A stretch of 64,000 bases of DNA from an uncultured Clostridium sp. (GTDB lineage Bacteria > Bacillota > Clostridia > Clostridiales > Clostridiaceae). The notes under the pieces were generated by a model. It was given only the letters and a program-made list of their open reading frames with translations. It was not told where the DNA came from and did no database searches. The translations under genes were made by a program, and so were the position numbers. The stretch lies in contig URKQ01000008.1 in the NCBI GenBank assembly GCA_900548455.1, positions 62,001-126,000 of the forward strand. The letters are read 5' to 3'. Of the stretch, positions 1 to 7,937 are shown one piece after another (the first letter of the stretch is position 1; the number at the start of each line of letters is the position of its first letter).

Positions 1-670
1 GTCTTCCTATTTTTAATAGTTCTAGTTCACGAATTTGTGGAACGCTATTATGATCTAAAAGTTCTTTTAATCTATGTGAATAATTTGGATCTGTCAACTT
101 ACATCCACCTGCTGGAGACGGATAATCTTTTATACCCCAACTTTCAGCTAACTCCATTTGATCCTTTCTAGATCTTCCCTGAATTCCTAAAAGTTTTTCT
201 CTATCTACAAGTCCATTTTCCTCCATCTCTGTAGGTGCTAATCTTTGGGCACACAACGGACGTAGTATTTTAGCTCCAATTCCACTTTCTTTCTTTACCT
301 TTTCAAGGGCTATCTTATTTTGAGACATTGGACGTTGATTTAAAACTTCTCCAGTAATTATAAAATCAGCATTCAACTCTTTTAATAACTCACCACAATA
401 TCTCATCATCATAGCATGACAATCTATACATGGATTCATATTTTTCCCATAACCATTTTTAGGGTTCTTTACCATCTCAAAATGCTCTGGACTAAAATCC
501 ACAACCTTTAGTGGAATACCAATTTGCGCAGTCATTCTCACAGCATTTTCCTCATTAAAGAAGTGTGATCTAAAACAAATTCCTATGACTTCAATTCCTT
601 GATCTGCTACTAATTTAGCTGCCAAAATACTGTCTAATCCACCAGAAACCATTGCTAATGCTCTTGTCAT
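1..670 (-). CDS. PP-loop ATPase, MnmA/ThiI-related (partial, 3' end outside window)
   Basis: The reverse strand is open from an ATG at 670 to the window edge, so the C-terminus is missing. The N-terminus has the PP-loop motif SGGLDS at about residues 9-14, which binds ATP in tRNA thiolases and related adenylating enzymes. A Cys-x-x-Cys (NPCIDCHAMM, about residues 80-89) and a later GGC within SPAGGCKLTD are Cys motifs expected of a sulfur-handling enzyme. The family is usually annotated as a tRNA thiouridylase-like or ThiI/MnmA-related protein; the exact substrate is not determined here. It is separated from ddl by about 135 bp, so co-transcription is uncertain. Confidence 0.8.
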   Translation of the reverse strand, partial: MTRALAMVSGGLDSILAAKLVADQGIEVIGICFRSHFFNEENAVRMTAQIGIPLKVVDFSPEHFEMVKNPKNGYGKNMNPCIDCHAMMMRYCGELLKELNADFIITGEVLNQRPMSQNKIALEKVKKESGIGAKILRPLCAQRLAPTEMEENGLVDREKLLGIQGRSRKDQMELAESWGIKDYPSPAGGCKLTDPNYSHRLKELLDHNSVPQIRELELLKIGR

Positions 671-805
671 AATCTATTCACCTGTCCTTTTTATAATATG
701 GTGTATCATATGCTTCATTTAAGCATAAATATTTTGATTGATACAATTTAATTTTACTATTTAATCCCTTAACTATCAACTTGAAAGTAATGGTGCTTCT
801 GTATA

Positions 806-1831
806 TTAGCCTCTTTCAATAGCTAATTCTATTAACTCATCAATTAATTTGTCATAAGATAAACCTGTTGCATCCCACATTTTAGGGTACATACTTATGC
901 TTGTAAATCCAGGAAGTGTGTTAACTTCATTTAAATAAATTTCACTATTATCTTTATCGACTAAGAAATCAACTCGAGCCATACCTGCACAATCTAACTT
1001 CTTATAAATTTTAATAGATAAGTCTCTAATATACTCCATTTGTTCATCATTTAGTGCTGCGGGTATTAAAAGTTTTGATTCAGCATTAGAATATTTGGCT
1101 TCATAATCATAAAATTCTTTTGCAGGAATAATTTCTCCTGCTACAGATGCCCTTGGATCATCATTACCTAAAACAGCAACTTCAATTTCTCGTGCATTAA
1201 TTCCTGTTTCAACTAACACTTTTCTATCAAATTTTAAAGCCTCTGTTAGTCCACATTCTAACTCTTGTGAATTATGAGCTTTTGTAATTCCAACAGATGA
1301 TCCACTATTTGATGGTTTAACAAAAACAGGATATCCTAACTTTGTTTCTATCTCATCTAAAAAAGATTTAGGATTTTTATTATAATCAAATGCATTTACA
1401 ACAACATAGGCTGCTTGTTTAATTCCTTCATGCTCCAATAAATACTTTGTATATACCTTATCCATACATACCGCTGAACTCATCACTGAAGGCCCAACGC
1501 ATGGCAAATTCATAAGCTTACAAAGCCCTTGTATTGTACCATCTTCCCCATACATACCATGCAATACTGGGAATACAACTTCAACCTTTTTATCTACTAA
1601 CAACTCCATAGCATTAGGAATTAAATTATCTAAATCAGATTCCCATGCTCCATTTTCAATACTTTTAATATCTCCCTTGTATTGAAACCACTTTCCAGCC
1701 TTTGTTATGCCTATTGGAATTACATTATACTTATCTCTATTAATGTTACTTAAAACAGATGATGCTGAAACTCTAGACACTTCATGCTCTGTTGATTGGC
1801 CACCAAATAATACGGCTATATTTTTTTTCAT
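806..1831 (-). CDS. ddl: D-alanine--D-alanine ligase
   Basis: 341 residues, the normal length. It joins two D-Ala with ATP to make the terminal dipeptide of the peptidoglycan precursor in the cytosol. The N-terminal FGGQSTEHEVS motif (about 9-19), the ATP-grasp loop KPSNSGSSVGI (about 172-182) and the C-terminal metal-binding stretch ending in LNEVNTLPGFT (about 301-311) are all present, so the enzyme looks intact. The start is an ATG with an upstream GGAG (AGGAGTGATAAT). It is a single gene; the 123 bp separating it from spoIIR contain a long inverted repeat rather than a clear U-tailed terminator. Confidence 0.96.
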   Translation of the reverse strand: MKKNIAVLFGGQSTEHEVSRVSASSVLSNINRDKYNVIPIGITKAGKWFQYKGDIKSIENGAWESDLDNLIPNAMELLVDKKVEVVFPVLHGMYGEDGTIQGLCKLMNLPCVGPSVMSSAVCMDKVYTKYLLEHEGIKQAAYVVVNAFDYNKNPKSFLDEIETKLGYPVFVKPSNSGSSVGITKAHNSQELECGLTEALKFDRKVLVETGINAREIEVAVLGNDDPRASVAGEIIPAKEFYDYEAKYSNAESKLLIPAALNDEQMEYIRDLSIKIYKKLDCAGMARVDFLVDKDNSEIYLNEVNTLPGFTSISMYPKMWDATGLSYDKLIDELIELAIERG

Positions 1832-1889
1832 ATATTATCACTCCTAAGATATTTTTTCCTCAGTACAATCTATTCAACAAAAATAATAA

Positions 1890-1937
1890 TAGTGAACATA
1901 AACAAATTATACTACTTTATTGTATCTATGTTCACTA
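1890..1937. repeat. 11-bp inverted repeat between spoIIR and ddl
   Basis: TAGTGAACATA at 1890-1900 is perfectly complementary to TATGTTCACTA at 1927-1937, with a 26-nt spacer. It lies downstream of spoIIR and upstream of ddl, both on the minus strand. It could terminate the spoIIR transcript (an AT-rich tail follows on the minus strand) or act as a processing hairpin. There is no clean T-run directly after the stem. Confidence 0.5.
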
Positions 1938-1954
1938 CTATATTCAACCTCATT

Positions 1955-2659
1955 TTACTTAAATAAACTTTTAAACATCTCACCTATTTTAAATTTTACC
2001 ACTACCTCATTATCCTCTGTGGTATCTAAAATTTTAGCTTTTTCATCTTCACTAAGGTCAATTTTATTTTCAATCATTCTTAGTTCTTCTTCACTTAAAA
2101 CTCTTCCCATTTCTTTTTCTGTTTCTTCATAAGCGACTTCACCCTTTGTAATATCTACAAAACATATAGGTGGGAACATAACACACCACCAATTATGACC
2201 TTCTCCACTTCCAATAATTATTCTATATGCCTCATATTCACCTTGTGGCAAAGTAATGTTGCCATATGTTTTAACCGGAAAATTTTCCTTTGTCAAAGTT
2301 GTCTCTACCTTATAGTCATACCCATTTTCTGTTATAACTTTTTTTGCTATTTCAATGATTTTTTCATCTTTTTCTTTTAATATTTCTCTAGACTGATTTA
2401 TATCGTAACTATCTTTAAGTAATGGTTGAATGTATTTTAAAACCTCATCTCTTACTTTCAATTTTAAATTCTGATCCAATTCACCATCACTATTTGCAAT
2501 AACATGGAATCTTATAATTTTGCTTGAAATATCTTCAATTAATTCGTCCTTATTGCACTGCAAGCTAACCTTTTTAGTGTTAAATCCAATTATCATCTCA
2601 CATAATAATACTAATACTATAAAAACAGTAATAACTGTGGGTATAACATGTTTTTTCAT
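1955..2659 (-). CDS. spoIIR: Stage II sporulation protein R
   Basis: 234 residues. SpoIIR is made in the forespore under sigma F and is secreted across the septum, where it triggers SpoIIGA to process pro-sigma E in the mother cell. The protein starts with a single membrane or signal segment (about 6-26), followed by the family signature IIRFHVIANSDGELDQNLK (about 48-66). The start ATG has a strong GGAGGAG at about 10 bp. A sigma F-like promoter lies just upstream, which fits forespore expression. It follows the germination operon on the same strand, but its own promoter suggests separate transcription. Confidence 0.95.
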   Translation of the reverse strand: MKKHVIPTVITVFIVLVLLCEMIIGFNTKKVSLQCNKDELIEDISSKIIRFHVIANSDGELDQNLKLKVRDEVLKYIQPLLKDSYDINQSREILKEKDEKIIEIAKKVITENGYDYKVETTLTKENFPVKTYGNITLPQGEYEAYRIIIGSGEGHNWWCVMFPPICFVDITKGEVAYEETEKEMGRVLSEEELRMIENKIDLSEDEKAKILDTTEDNEVVVKFKIGEMFKSLFK

Positions 2660-2696
2660 AATACAACTCCTCCAACAATAATCCTTTTAATATCTT

Positions 2697-2725
2697 GATT
2701 ATTGCCAGTTGGACAAGTTATATAC
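2697..2725 (-). promoter_or_regulatory. Candidate sigma F promoter of spoIIR
   Basis: On the minus strand GTATA (2725-2721) is followed after 14 nt by GGCAATAATC (2706-2697). This fits the sigma F pattern GYATA and GGnnAnAnT known from Bacillus, except at the last base. Transcription would start near 2690, about 30 bp before the spoIIR ATG. SpoIIR is a known sigma F target, so position and function agree. Confidence 0.55.
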
Positions 2726-2728
2726 ATT

Positions 2729-3904
2729 TTAATTAGAAATTCCTATTGTTCTAATTTTACAATCTACTGAAACAGAAACAACACTTTCATTTAAAGCCCT
2801 CGGCCAATCATCCTTAACCTTTTTCCAAATCATAGGATGGTATTTTTCAAGTGAACTTTTTATTCCTAAAATATCAATTTCCATGTCGTCCTTAACTTTA
2901 TGGATTGTATTTAAAAGCTCTTTTTCTATAGTATCACTAAATTCACTTTCTATATTTTGAATATCCATATTATCTATAGATTTAGCTCCAGAATAATATC
3001 CACTTAAGTCACCTTCAGCATCCACATTGTAATTAATATACAGTTTATCATCTTCATACTTAACTTGCATATCTGTATTAACATTTTCTATATAGTAATC
3101 TATTGGATGAGTTTCATTTGTAATTACCTTTTTACATGCTCCTACATCACCATCCAATATTTGTATATTATCCATTTCTGATTTGCTTATTTTATCCTTT
3201 ATGGTATAGTCTTCAATAATGGCCCCACCAATCAACTCAATATCATTTTCTCCCTTTAGTTTAAAAATAGGAAGTATTGCTAAATTATCTGACTTTACCA
3301 TATCTATGTACTTTGTTACTGTTACAGGCTTAAAACTACCATTATCTCTATTATTCCTTAAAAGATTTGTAATATAATTATCTACCCCATCCTCTTGCAT
3401 AGGCTTTGATTTTAAATAATCTTCAGTACTTCCCTCTACAATAGCCATCATCATAGCTCTATTAATGCTAGGTGTTCTTTCTATATAATCCATAAATTCA
3501 TTCACTAATGAAGGATAATTATATACTTCTTCGCTTAAAAGCAATAGCTTACTATGACCAAAATGAAGACTTCTACTTGTTTTACTGGTAGCTTTTATAT
3601 ATGCATCACTTAAAGAATATCCATCAACAGAGAGATAAAGTTTTTCAGTAGTTCCTTTTTGCGTATCCATATTACGAATATCTGGAAAGTCATATGTTAC
3701 TTTAACGATACTCAAATTTTCTCTATCATCTTCATCCATATTAAAAAAATCAATACCCTCATCCTTTTTATCTATATCTTTTCCTACATCAATTGCTACA
3801 GCTGAAACAAATGCCTTCTTATCAATTTCAACACTATCCCAACAGCCTGTAAGCAATAGAGCCATAAGTAATGGAGTTGCTATCTTAACAAATTTATTTT
3901 TCAC
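2729..3904 (-). CDS. Germinant receptor C subunit, Ger(x)C-family lipoprotein
   Basis: 391 residues. C subunits of GerA-type receptors are lipoproteins on the outer face of the spore inner membrane and work with the A and B subunits in germinant sensing. The N-terminus is a lipoprotein signal with the lipobox LLTGC, the lipidated residue being Cys21, followed by WDSVEID, the usual start of mature Ger(x)C proteins. The start is a GTG with AAGGAGGGG upstream, and it overlaps the end of the B-subunit gene by 11 bp, so the two are translationally coupled. The closest named group is probably GerKC; germinant specificity cannot be read from the sequence. Confidence 0.93.
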   Translation of the reverse strand: MKNKFVKIATPLLMALLLTGCWDSVEIDKKAFVSAVAIDVGKDIDKKDEGIDFFNMDEDDRENLSIVKVTYDFPDIRNMDTQKGTTEKLYLSVDGYSLSDAYIKATSKTSRSLHFGHSKLLLLSEEVYNYPSLVNEFMDYIERTPSINRAMMMAIVEGSTEDYLKSKPMQEDGVDNYITNLLRNNRDNGSFKPVTVTKYIDMVKSDNLAILPIFKLKGENDIELIGGAIIEDYTIKDKISKSEMDNIQILDGDVGACKKVITNETHPIDYYIENVNTDMQVKYEDDKLYINYNVDAEGDLSGYYSGAKSIDNMDIQNIESEFSDTIEKELLNTIHKVKDDMEIDILGIKSSLEKYHPMIWKKVKDDWPRALNESVVSVSVDCKIRTIGISN

Positions 3905-4997
3905 GAATAGCTCCCCTCCTTGTCTTAAAATAACTGATTATTAATGTTAGCCCAATAATAATAACTATTATAGACATAAGTCCTATTCTTAAATAATTAT
4001 ATTTAAGATTTCTTACTTCAATTATATTTTCCGGAAACATTGCAATTACATAAACTATAGGAATATATATAGCAGATGCTGTTCTCACATCCTTTATGCA
4101 AAAAATATCTTTAATTATAATTGATGCAAAATAGTATATATTTGCAAAAGAAGTAAAATAAAAAATTACCCATAGGGACATTACTAAACTATCCCATTTT
4201 TCTAGTATTCCACTTCTTGACGTAATTGATTGAAGCATTGTTATTGTTGGAAAAATACTATCTGACACCTGTGCATTTGACAATGTAGCACACACAATAG
4301 TAAATATAACCACATAAAATATAGATACAAAAATACAACTCTTTCCTACAACTGATTTAATTTTATTCTTTTCTCTTACGTATGGTAATAAAACAAAGGC
4401 TACGCAAAATCCACTAAATAAAAATAGCATTTCAAAGCTACCCTTTAAATAGCTTATAACATCATATCCACCAATAGGCAATAAGTTGCTAAAGTCTGCT
4501 TCTGGCAGCGTTAAAAGTAGTATAATAGCTATAGGAACAAACATAATCCAAAACACTATTTCATTAAAATGTACCACATTTGCAAGTCCCCCTCGACTTA
4601 AATACATACCTATAAATACAAGAGTAGTAATAATCACCTCAGTCGGTGTATTAGTGAGAAGATACATTGTAATAACCTCTGAAAACCCTCTTAAAAATAA
4701 AGCTAGCACAATTATCATAAACAAAGAAAAAAGAAACGCTAAAATCTTACCTATTACACTTCCATAAACATTAGCCAAAATCTCAGTTATGTCTCCGTTA
4801 TGATTAAGTTCTATTAATTTATTTATAGCTAAAAATATTAAAAATACGATTATTCCCGTAATTATTGAAACAGCCCATCCATTTTGCCCAACATACTTTG
4901 AAATAATTGCTGGAGCATAAAATATTCCACTTCCTATCATAGAAACGGAAAGACTCGAAAATAAAGCAAATTCTTCTATAAAGCCCTTCTTCTCCAT
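3894..4997 (-). CDS. Germinant receptor B subunit, GerAB/APC-type membrane protein
   Basis: 367 residues with about ten hydrophobic segments across its length. B subunits belong to the amino acid-polyamine-organocation superfamily and are thought to bind the germinant. The first helix carries the family-typical MIGSGIFYAP stretch (about 20-29). The start ATG has GGAGGAAAC upstream. It lies 19 bp after the A-subunit gene and overlaps the C-subunit gene, giving an A-B-C operon order as in gerA of Bacillus. Confidence 0.93.
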   Translation of the reverse strand: MEKKGFIEEFALFSSLSVSMIGSGIFYAPAIISKYVGQNGWAVSIITGIIVFLIFLAINKLIELNHNGDITEILANVYGSVIGKILAFLFSLFMIIVLALFLRGFSEVITMYLLTNTPTEVIITTLVFIGMYLSRGGLANVVHFNEIVFWIMFVPIAIILLLTLPEADFSNLLPIGGYDVISYLKGSFEMLFLFSGFCVAFVLLPYVREKNKIKSVVGKSCIFVSIFYVVIFTIVCATLSNAQVSDSIFPTITMLQSITSRSGILEKWDSLVMSLWVIFYFTSFANIYYFASIIIKDIFCIKDVRTASAIYIPIVYVIAMFPENIIEVRNLKYNYLRIGLMSIIVIIIGLTLIISYFKTRRGAIREK

Positions 4998-5016
4998 AGG
5001 TTTCCTCCATTAAAGT

Positions 5017-6477
5017 TTATTTTTGTCTTATCTTATTTCTTGGTTTTAAAAACTCTGGTCTCTTAATAAAATATTTAAGAGGCGCCCTAACATATAAATC
5101 TTTCAAATCGCTCCATACCAAGTCTACTGCTGGAGCTAAATATGGAATACCAAAACTCTTTATTCTCGTTAAATGTATTATTAAGAATATTACGCCAAGC
5201 ATAATTCCATATAGGCCAAGTATAGATGAACAAATTATAATAACAACTCTAAAAAATGCAAAAGCTGAAGTCACCTCATAATTAGGAATTAAAAACGTAG
5301 TTATTGCTGTAACTCCTAAAATAATAATCATAATAGGACTTACCAATCCTGCAGTAACTGCTGACTGTCCTATAATTAATCCTCCAACAATACCAATAGT
5401 AGATCCTATAGGCTTAGGGAGTTTTATAATAGCTTGAATCAAAAATGCTAATGCTGCTTCCATTAAAAGAACTTCTACATAAGATGGAAATGGTACACCT
5501 TCTCTAGATGATGCTATGGCATATGCTAACTTTGTTGGTATTAAGTCAGAATGGAAACTTGTAACCGCTATATAGAGCCCTGGTAAAATTAGAGCTACCA
5601 TTACACCTATTAGTCTAAGAAATCTTACCGAAGTACCACTTATCCAGCTATTGTAATAATCATCTGGGGCTTGAAAAAAATCTACCAAAACTGCAGGAAC
5701 TATTAATACAAAAGGTGATCCATCCACAATTATGCCTACCCTTCCTTCATATACAGCTGCGGCCACTACATCTGGCCTTTCTGTACTTTGTACTTGTGGA
5801 AAAGGTGTTTTTTCATTGTCCTCTATAAATTGTTCAATATAACCACTATCTAAAATCGCATCGATATCAATTCTCTTTAACCTTTCTTTTAATTCCTTTA
5901 AAACTTCATCATTAACTATATCTTCAATATAAACCAGTGCAATATCTGTTTTAGATCTCACTCCACATTGTGTTTGTTCAATCTTCAAACCTGTATCCCT
6001 TATTCTTCTTCTAACCAAAGCTGTATTAAATCTAATTGTTTCTGTAAATCCTTCTCTTGGGCCTCTTATTACCGTCTCTCCTGATGGTTCAGTAATTCCT
6101 CTGTTTGGCCAACTTCTATTAGCCACAATAATAGCCGATGACAAGCCTTCGATAAACACCATAGTCTCACCTGATAAAACCGCCGTAGTTCCATCTGTAA
6201 GTTTATCAATCTCTCGCATATCAGAAATAGCAATTATTCTACTCTTTAGCTCCTCTGGATTAACTACATCTCCTGCCATCTCCATAAGTGGCTCAAATAA
6301 GTAATCATCTAAAAGGACTTTATCAGCCATTCCATCGATATATATAACTCCACAATGAATTTTCCCACAATTAAATTCTCTAAAAACCATGTCTCCACAA
6401 TTAGTAAAAAGCTTTCTAAGATAATCCATATTTTCTTTTGTGTTTTTAGATATAACTTCTCTTTGTTTAGTATTCAT
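5017..6477 (-). CDS. Germinant receptor A subunit, GerA family
   Basis: 486 residues, the usual A-subunit length. A large hydrophilic N-terminal half (about 1-245) is followed by membrane segments between about 285 and 440 and a basic tail. The conserved TEPSGETVIRGPREGFTE stretch (about 129-146) is typical of GerA/GerKA/SpoVAF proteins. The protein sits in the spore inner membrane and forms the receptor with the B and C subunits downstream. The start ATG has AGGAGGGTAG upstream. Closest group is probably GerKA. Confidence 0.94.
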   Translation of the reverse strand: MNTKQREVISKNTKENMDYLRKLFTNCGDMVFREFNCGKIHCGVIYIDGMADKVLLDDYLFEPLMEMAGDVVNPEELKSRIIAISDMREIDKLTDGTTAVLSGETMVFIEGLSSAIIVANRSWPNRGITEPSGETVIRGPREGFTETIRFNTALVRRRIRDTGLKIEQTQCGVRSKTDIALVYIEDIVNDEVLKELKERLKRIDIDAILDSGYIEQFIEDNEKTPFPQVQSTERPDVVAAAVYEGRVGIIVDGSPFVLIVPAVLVDFFQAPDDYYNSWISGTSVRFLRLIGVMVALILPGLYIAVTSFHSDLIPTKLAYAIASSREGVPFPSYVEVLLMEAALAFLIQAIIKLPKPIGSTIGIVGGLIIGQSAVTAGLVSPIMIIILGVTAITTFLIPNYEVTSAFAFFRVVIIICSSILGLYGIMLGVIFLIIHLTRIKSFGIPYLAPAVDLVWSDLKDLYVRAPLKYFIKRPEFLKPRNKIRQK

Positions 6478-6499
6478 TACTCTACCCTCCTCCTACACA

Positions 6500-6700
6500 T
6501 TAAAACCATATAAGCTTTATTATATAAATTGCCCCAACTATAATAAGCATTCCAATTCCAACCGAAAAACTTTGCTTTTTTGCTACTTCATTATTTTCAC
6601 GTGAAAAATACCTTACATCGCTAAATACTAGGGTATAAGTTGTTAGCAATACTAAGATAATTAAATATATATCTACTCTGTCAATAAGAGATTTAAACAT
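6500..6700 (-). CDS. Small two-helix membrane protein at the head of the germination operon
   Basis: 66 residues with two predicted membrane segments (about 9-28 and 47-65) joined by a short charged loop. It is preceded by AAAGGAG and lies 22 bp upstream of the A-subunit gene on the same strand, so it is very likely the first gene of the receptor operon. Small two-helix D subunits are known in some Bacillus germinant-receptor operons and modulate receptor activity; this protein matches that description in size, topology and position, but sequence homology to them is not shown here. Homologous short proteins occur in clostridia, to my recollection as an uncharacterised family. Confidence 0.75.
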   Translation of the reverse strand: MFKSLIDRVDIYLIILVLLTTYTLVFSDVRYFSRENNEVAKKQSFSVGIGMLIIVGAIYIIKLIWF

Positions 6701-6738
6701 AATACAACACTCCTTTAAATTACCCTTTTATCTCGAAT

Positions 6739-6768
6739 TAGTTTTACCTTACAACTTTATTTATATAC
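6739..6768 (-). promoter_or_regulatory. Candidate forespore (sigma F/G) promoter of the germination operon
   Basis: On the minus strand GTATA (6768-6764), a 15-nt spacer and GGTAAAACTA (6748-6739) fit the sigma F consensus GYATA / GGnnAnAnTR completely; the sigma G -10 pattern fits less well. The predicted start is near 6732, about 30 bp before the first gene of the operon. Germinant receptors are forespore products, so this agrees with the genes downstream. Confidence 0.55.
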
Positions 6769-6840
6769 ATAGGCTCTGTAGTAAAATAAAGTAATAGAAT
6801 GTACACCTACTACAAATGCACACATAGTCTATACATAAAT

Positions 6841-6886
6841 AAAAAACAAGAACGGTACCCCATTAAACTGGAGTTACCGTTCTTGT
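6841..6886 (-). terminator. Intrinsic terminator of ispE, left arm inside the coding end
   Basis: On the minus strand ACAAGAACGGTA (6886-6875) pairs with TACCGTTCTTGT (6857-6846) and is followed by TTTTT. The 5' arm of the hairpin encodes the last residues of IspE, so coding sequence and terminator share bases. Confidence 0.85.
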
Positions 6887-7714
6887 TACAAATACTTCTT
6901 TATAATTATTTTTCAGCTCTTTTGCACACTTTTCTGCTTTTTCAATACTCTCAAACAGTCCAAAGACAGTTGGTCCACTTCCGCTCATCATGGCACCTTC
7001 TGCACCCATATCTACCATTATGTTTTTAATTTGATTTATTTCAGGATGCTCCCTTGTAGTAACCATTTCCAATAAATTACCCATATTATGAGCAACATAT
7101 TTCATATCGTTGTCTTCTACCGCTAGAACTAGCTTTTCAACATTCGGATGTTCCTTAATTTCATCAATTTTAAAAGCTTTATATGTTCCTACTGTAGAGA
7201 CTCCAAAATTAGGTTTTACAACAAGCAGCAACTTATTTTCAAAAGGTTTTAAAGGTGTTATAATTTCTCCAATTCCCTCACACAGTGCGGTACCCCCATT
7301 TATGCAATATGGTACGTCAGCACCAATTTTAACACTTATTTTCATCAATTCTTCATTTGTTATCTCTGGAGCATACAAATCCCTCATAGCTTTTAATGAT
7401 GCTGCTGCATCTGTACTTCCTCCAGCCATTCCTGCTTCAACCGGTATATTCTTTTGAATATTCACCTCTATTGCAGGTTCAACATTATATGTATTACAAA
7501 ACAACATAATTGCCTTATAAACTAGATTTCTTTCATCAGTAGGAACAAACTCCTTATTACTAGTAATTGTTATTCCTTTACTACCCTTTTTAAAAGTTAA
7601 CACATCATATATATCAACGGTTTGCATAATCATTTTTAACAAATGATATCCATCTTGCCTTTTTCCTATTACATCTAAAGCTAAATTAACTTTTCCATAA
7701 GCTCTAATTTCCAT
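6863..7714 (-). CDS. ispE: 4-(cytidine 5'-diphospho)-2-C-methyl-D-erythritol kinase
   Basis: 283 residues, GHMP kinase family. It phosphorylates CDP-methylerythritol in the MEP pathway of isoprenoid synthesis in the cytosol. The ATP-binding glycine loop PVEAGMAGGSTDAAASL is at about residues 91-107, the N-terminal KVNLALDV and the late MSGSGPTVFGLF motif are also present. In Bacillus this gene closes the ksgA-yabG-veg-sspF-ispE block; here it lies downstream of sipL on the same strand, with a terminator between them. Confidence 0.96.
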   Translation of the reverse strand: MEIRAYGKVNLALDVIGKRQDGYHLLKMIMQTVDIYDVLTFKKGSKGITITSNKEFVPTDERNLVYKAIMLFCNTYNVEPAIEVNIQKNIPVEAGMAGGSTDAAASLKAMRDLYAPEITNEELMKISVKIGADVPYCINGGTALCEGIGEIITPLKPFENKLLLVVKPNFGVSTVGTYKAFKIDEIKEHPNVEKLVLAVEDNDMKYVAHNMGNLLEMVTTREHPEINQIKNIMVDMGAEGAMMSGSGPTVFGLFESIEKAEKCAKELKNNYKEVFVTRTVTPV

Positions 7715-7902
7715 TTACTACACCTCACTTTGCAGCATTTTTTTACTTACAATCTGTCTGCAATTTATATAGTAGCAAACTTAATAATTTAAATCAATTA
7801 GATGCTTATCCAATTTCAATTTAAAGTTTAAAATTAACAATCGAAAATGAATGAAGAAATTCCAATGGGATTTCAACAACAGTTTCACATTTTAAATAAT
7901 AA

Positions 7903-7932
7903 AGGTATAGCAATAAATCATGCTATACCTCT
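7903..7932 (-). terminator. Intrinsic terminator of sipL
   Basis: AGGTATAGCA at 7903-7912 pairs with TGCTATACCT at 7921-7930, directly after the sipL stop on the minus strand, followed by an AT-rich TTTATTATTT tail. Confidence 0.8.
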
Positions 7933-7937
7933 ATAAT

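Noticed and set aside
4819..5010. Alternative minus-strand frame over the B-subunit start
   Set aside because: Overlaps the true germinant receptor B-subunit frame completely; no independent ribosome-binding site beyond the shared one.
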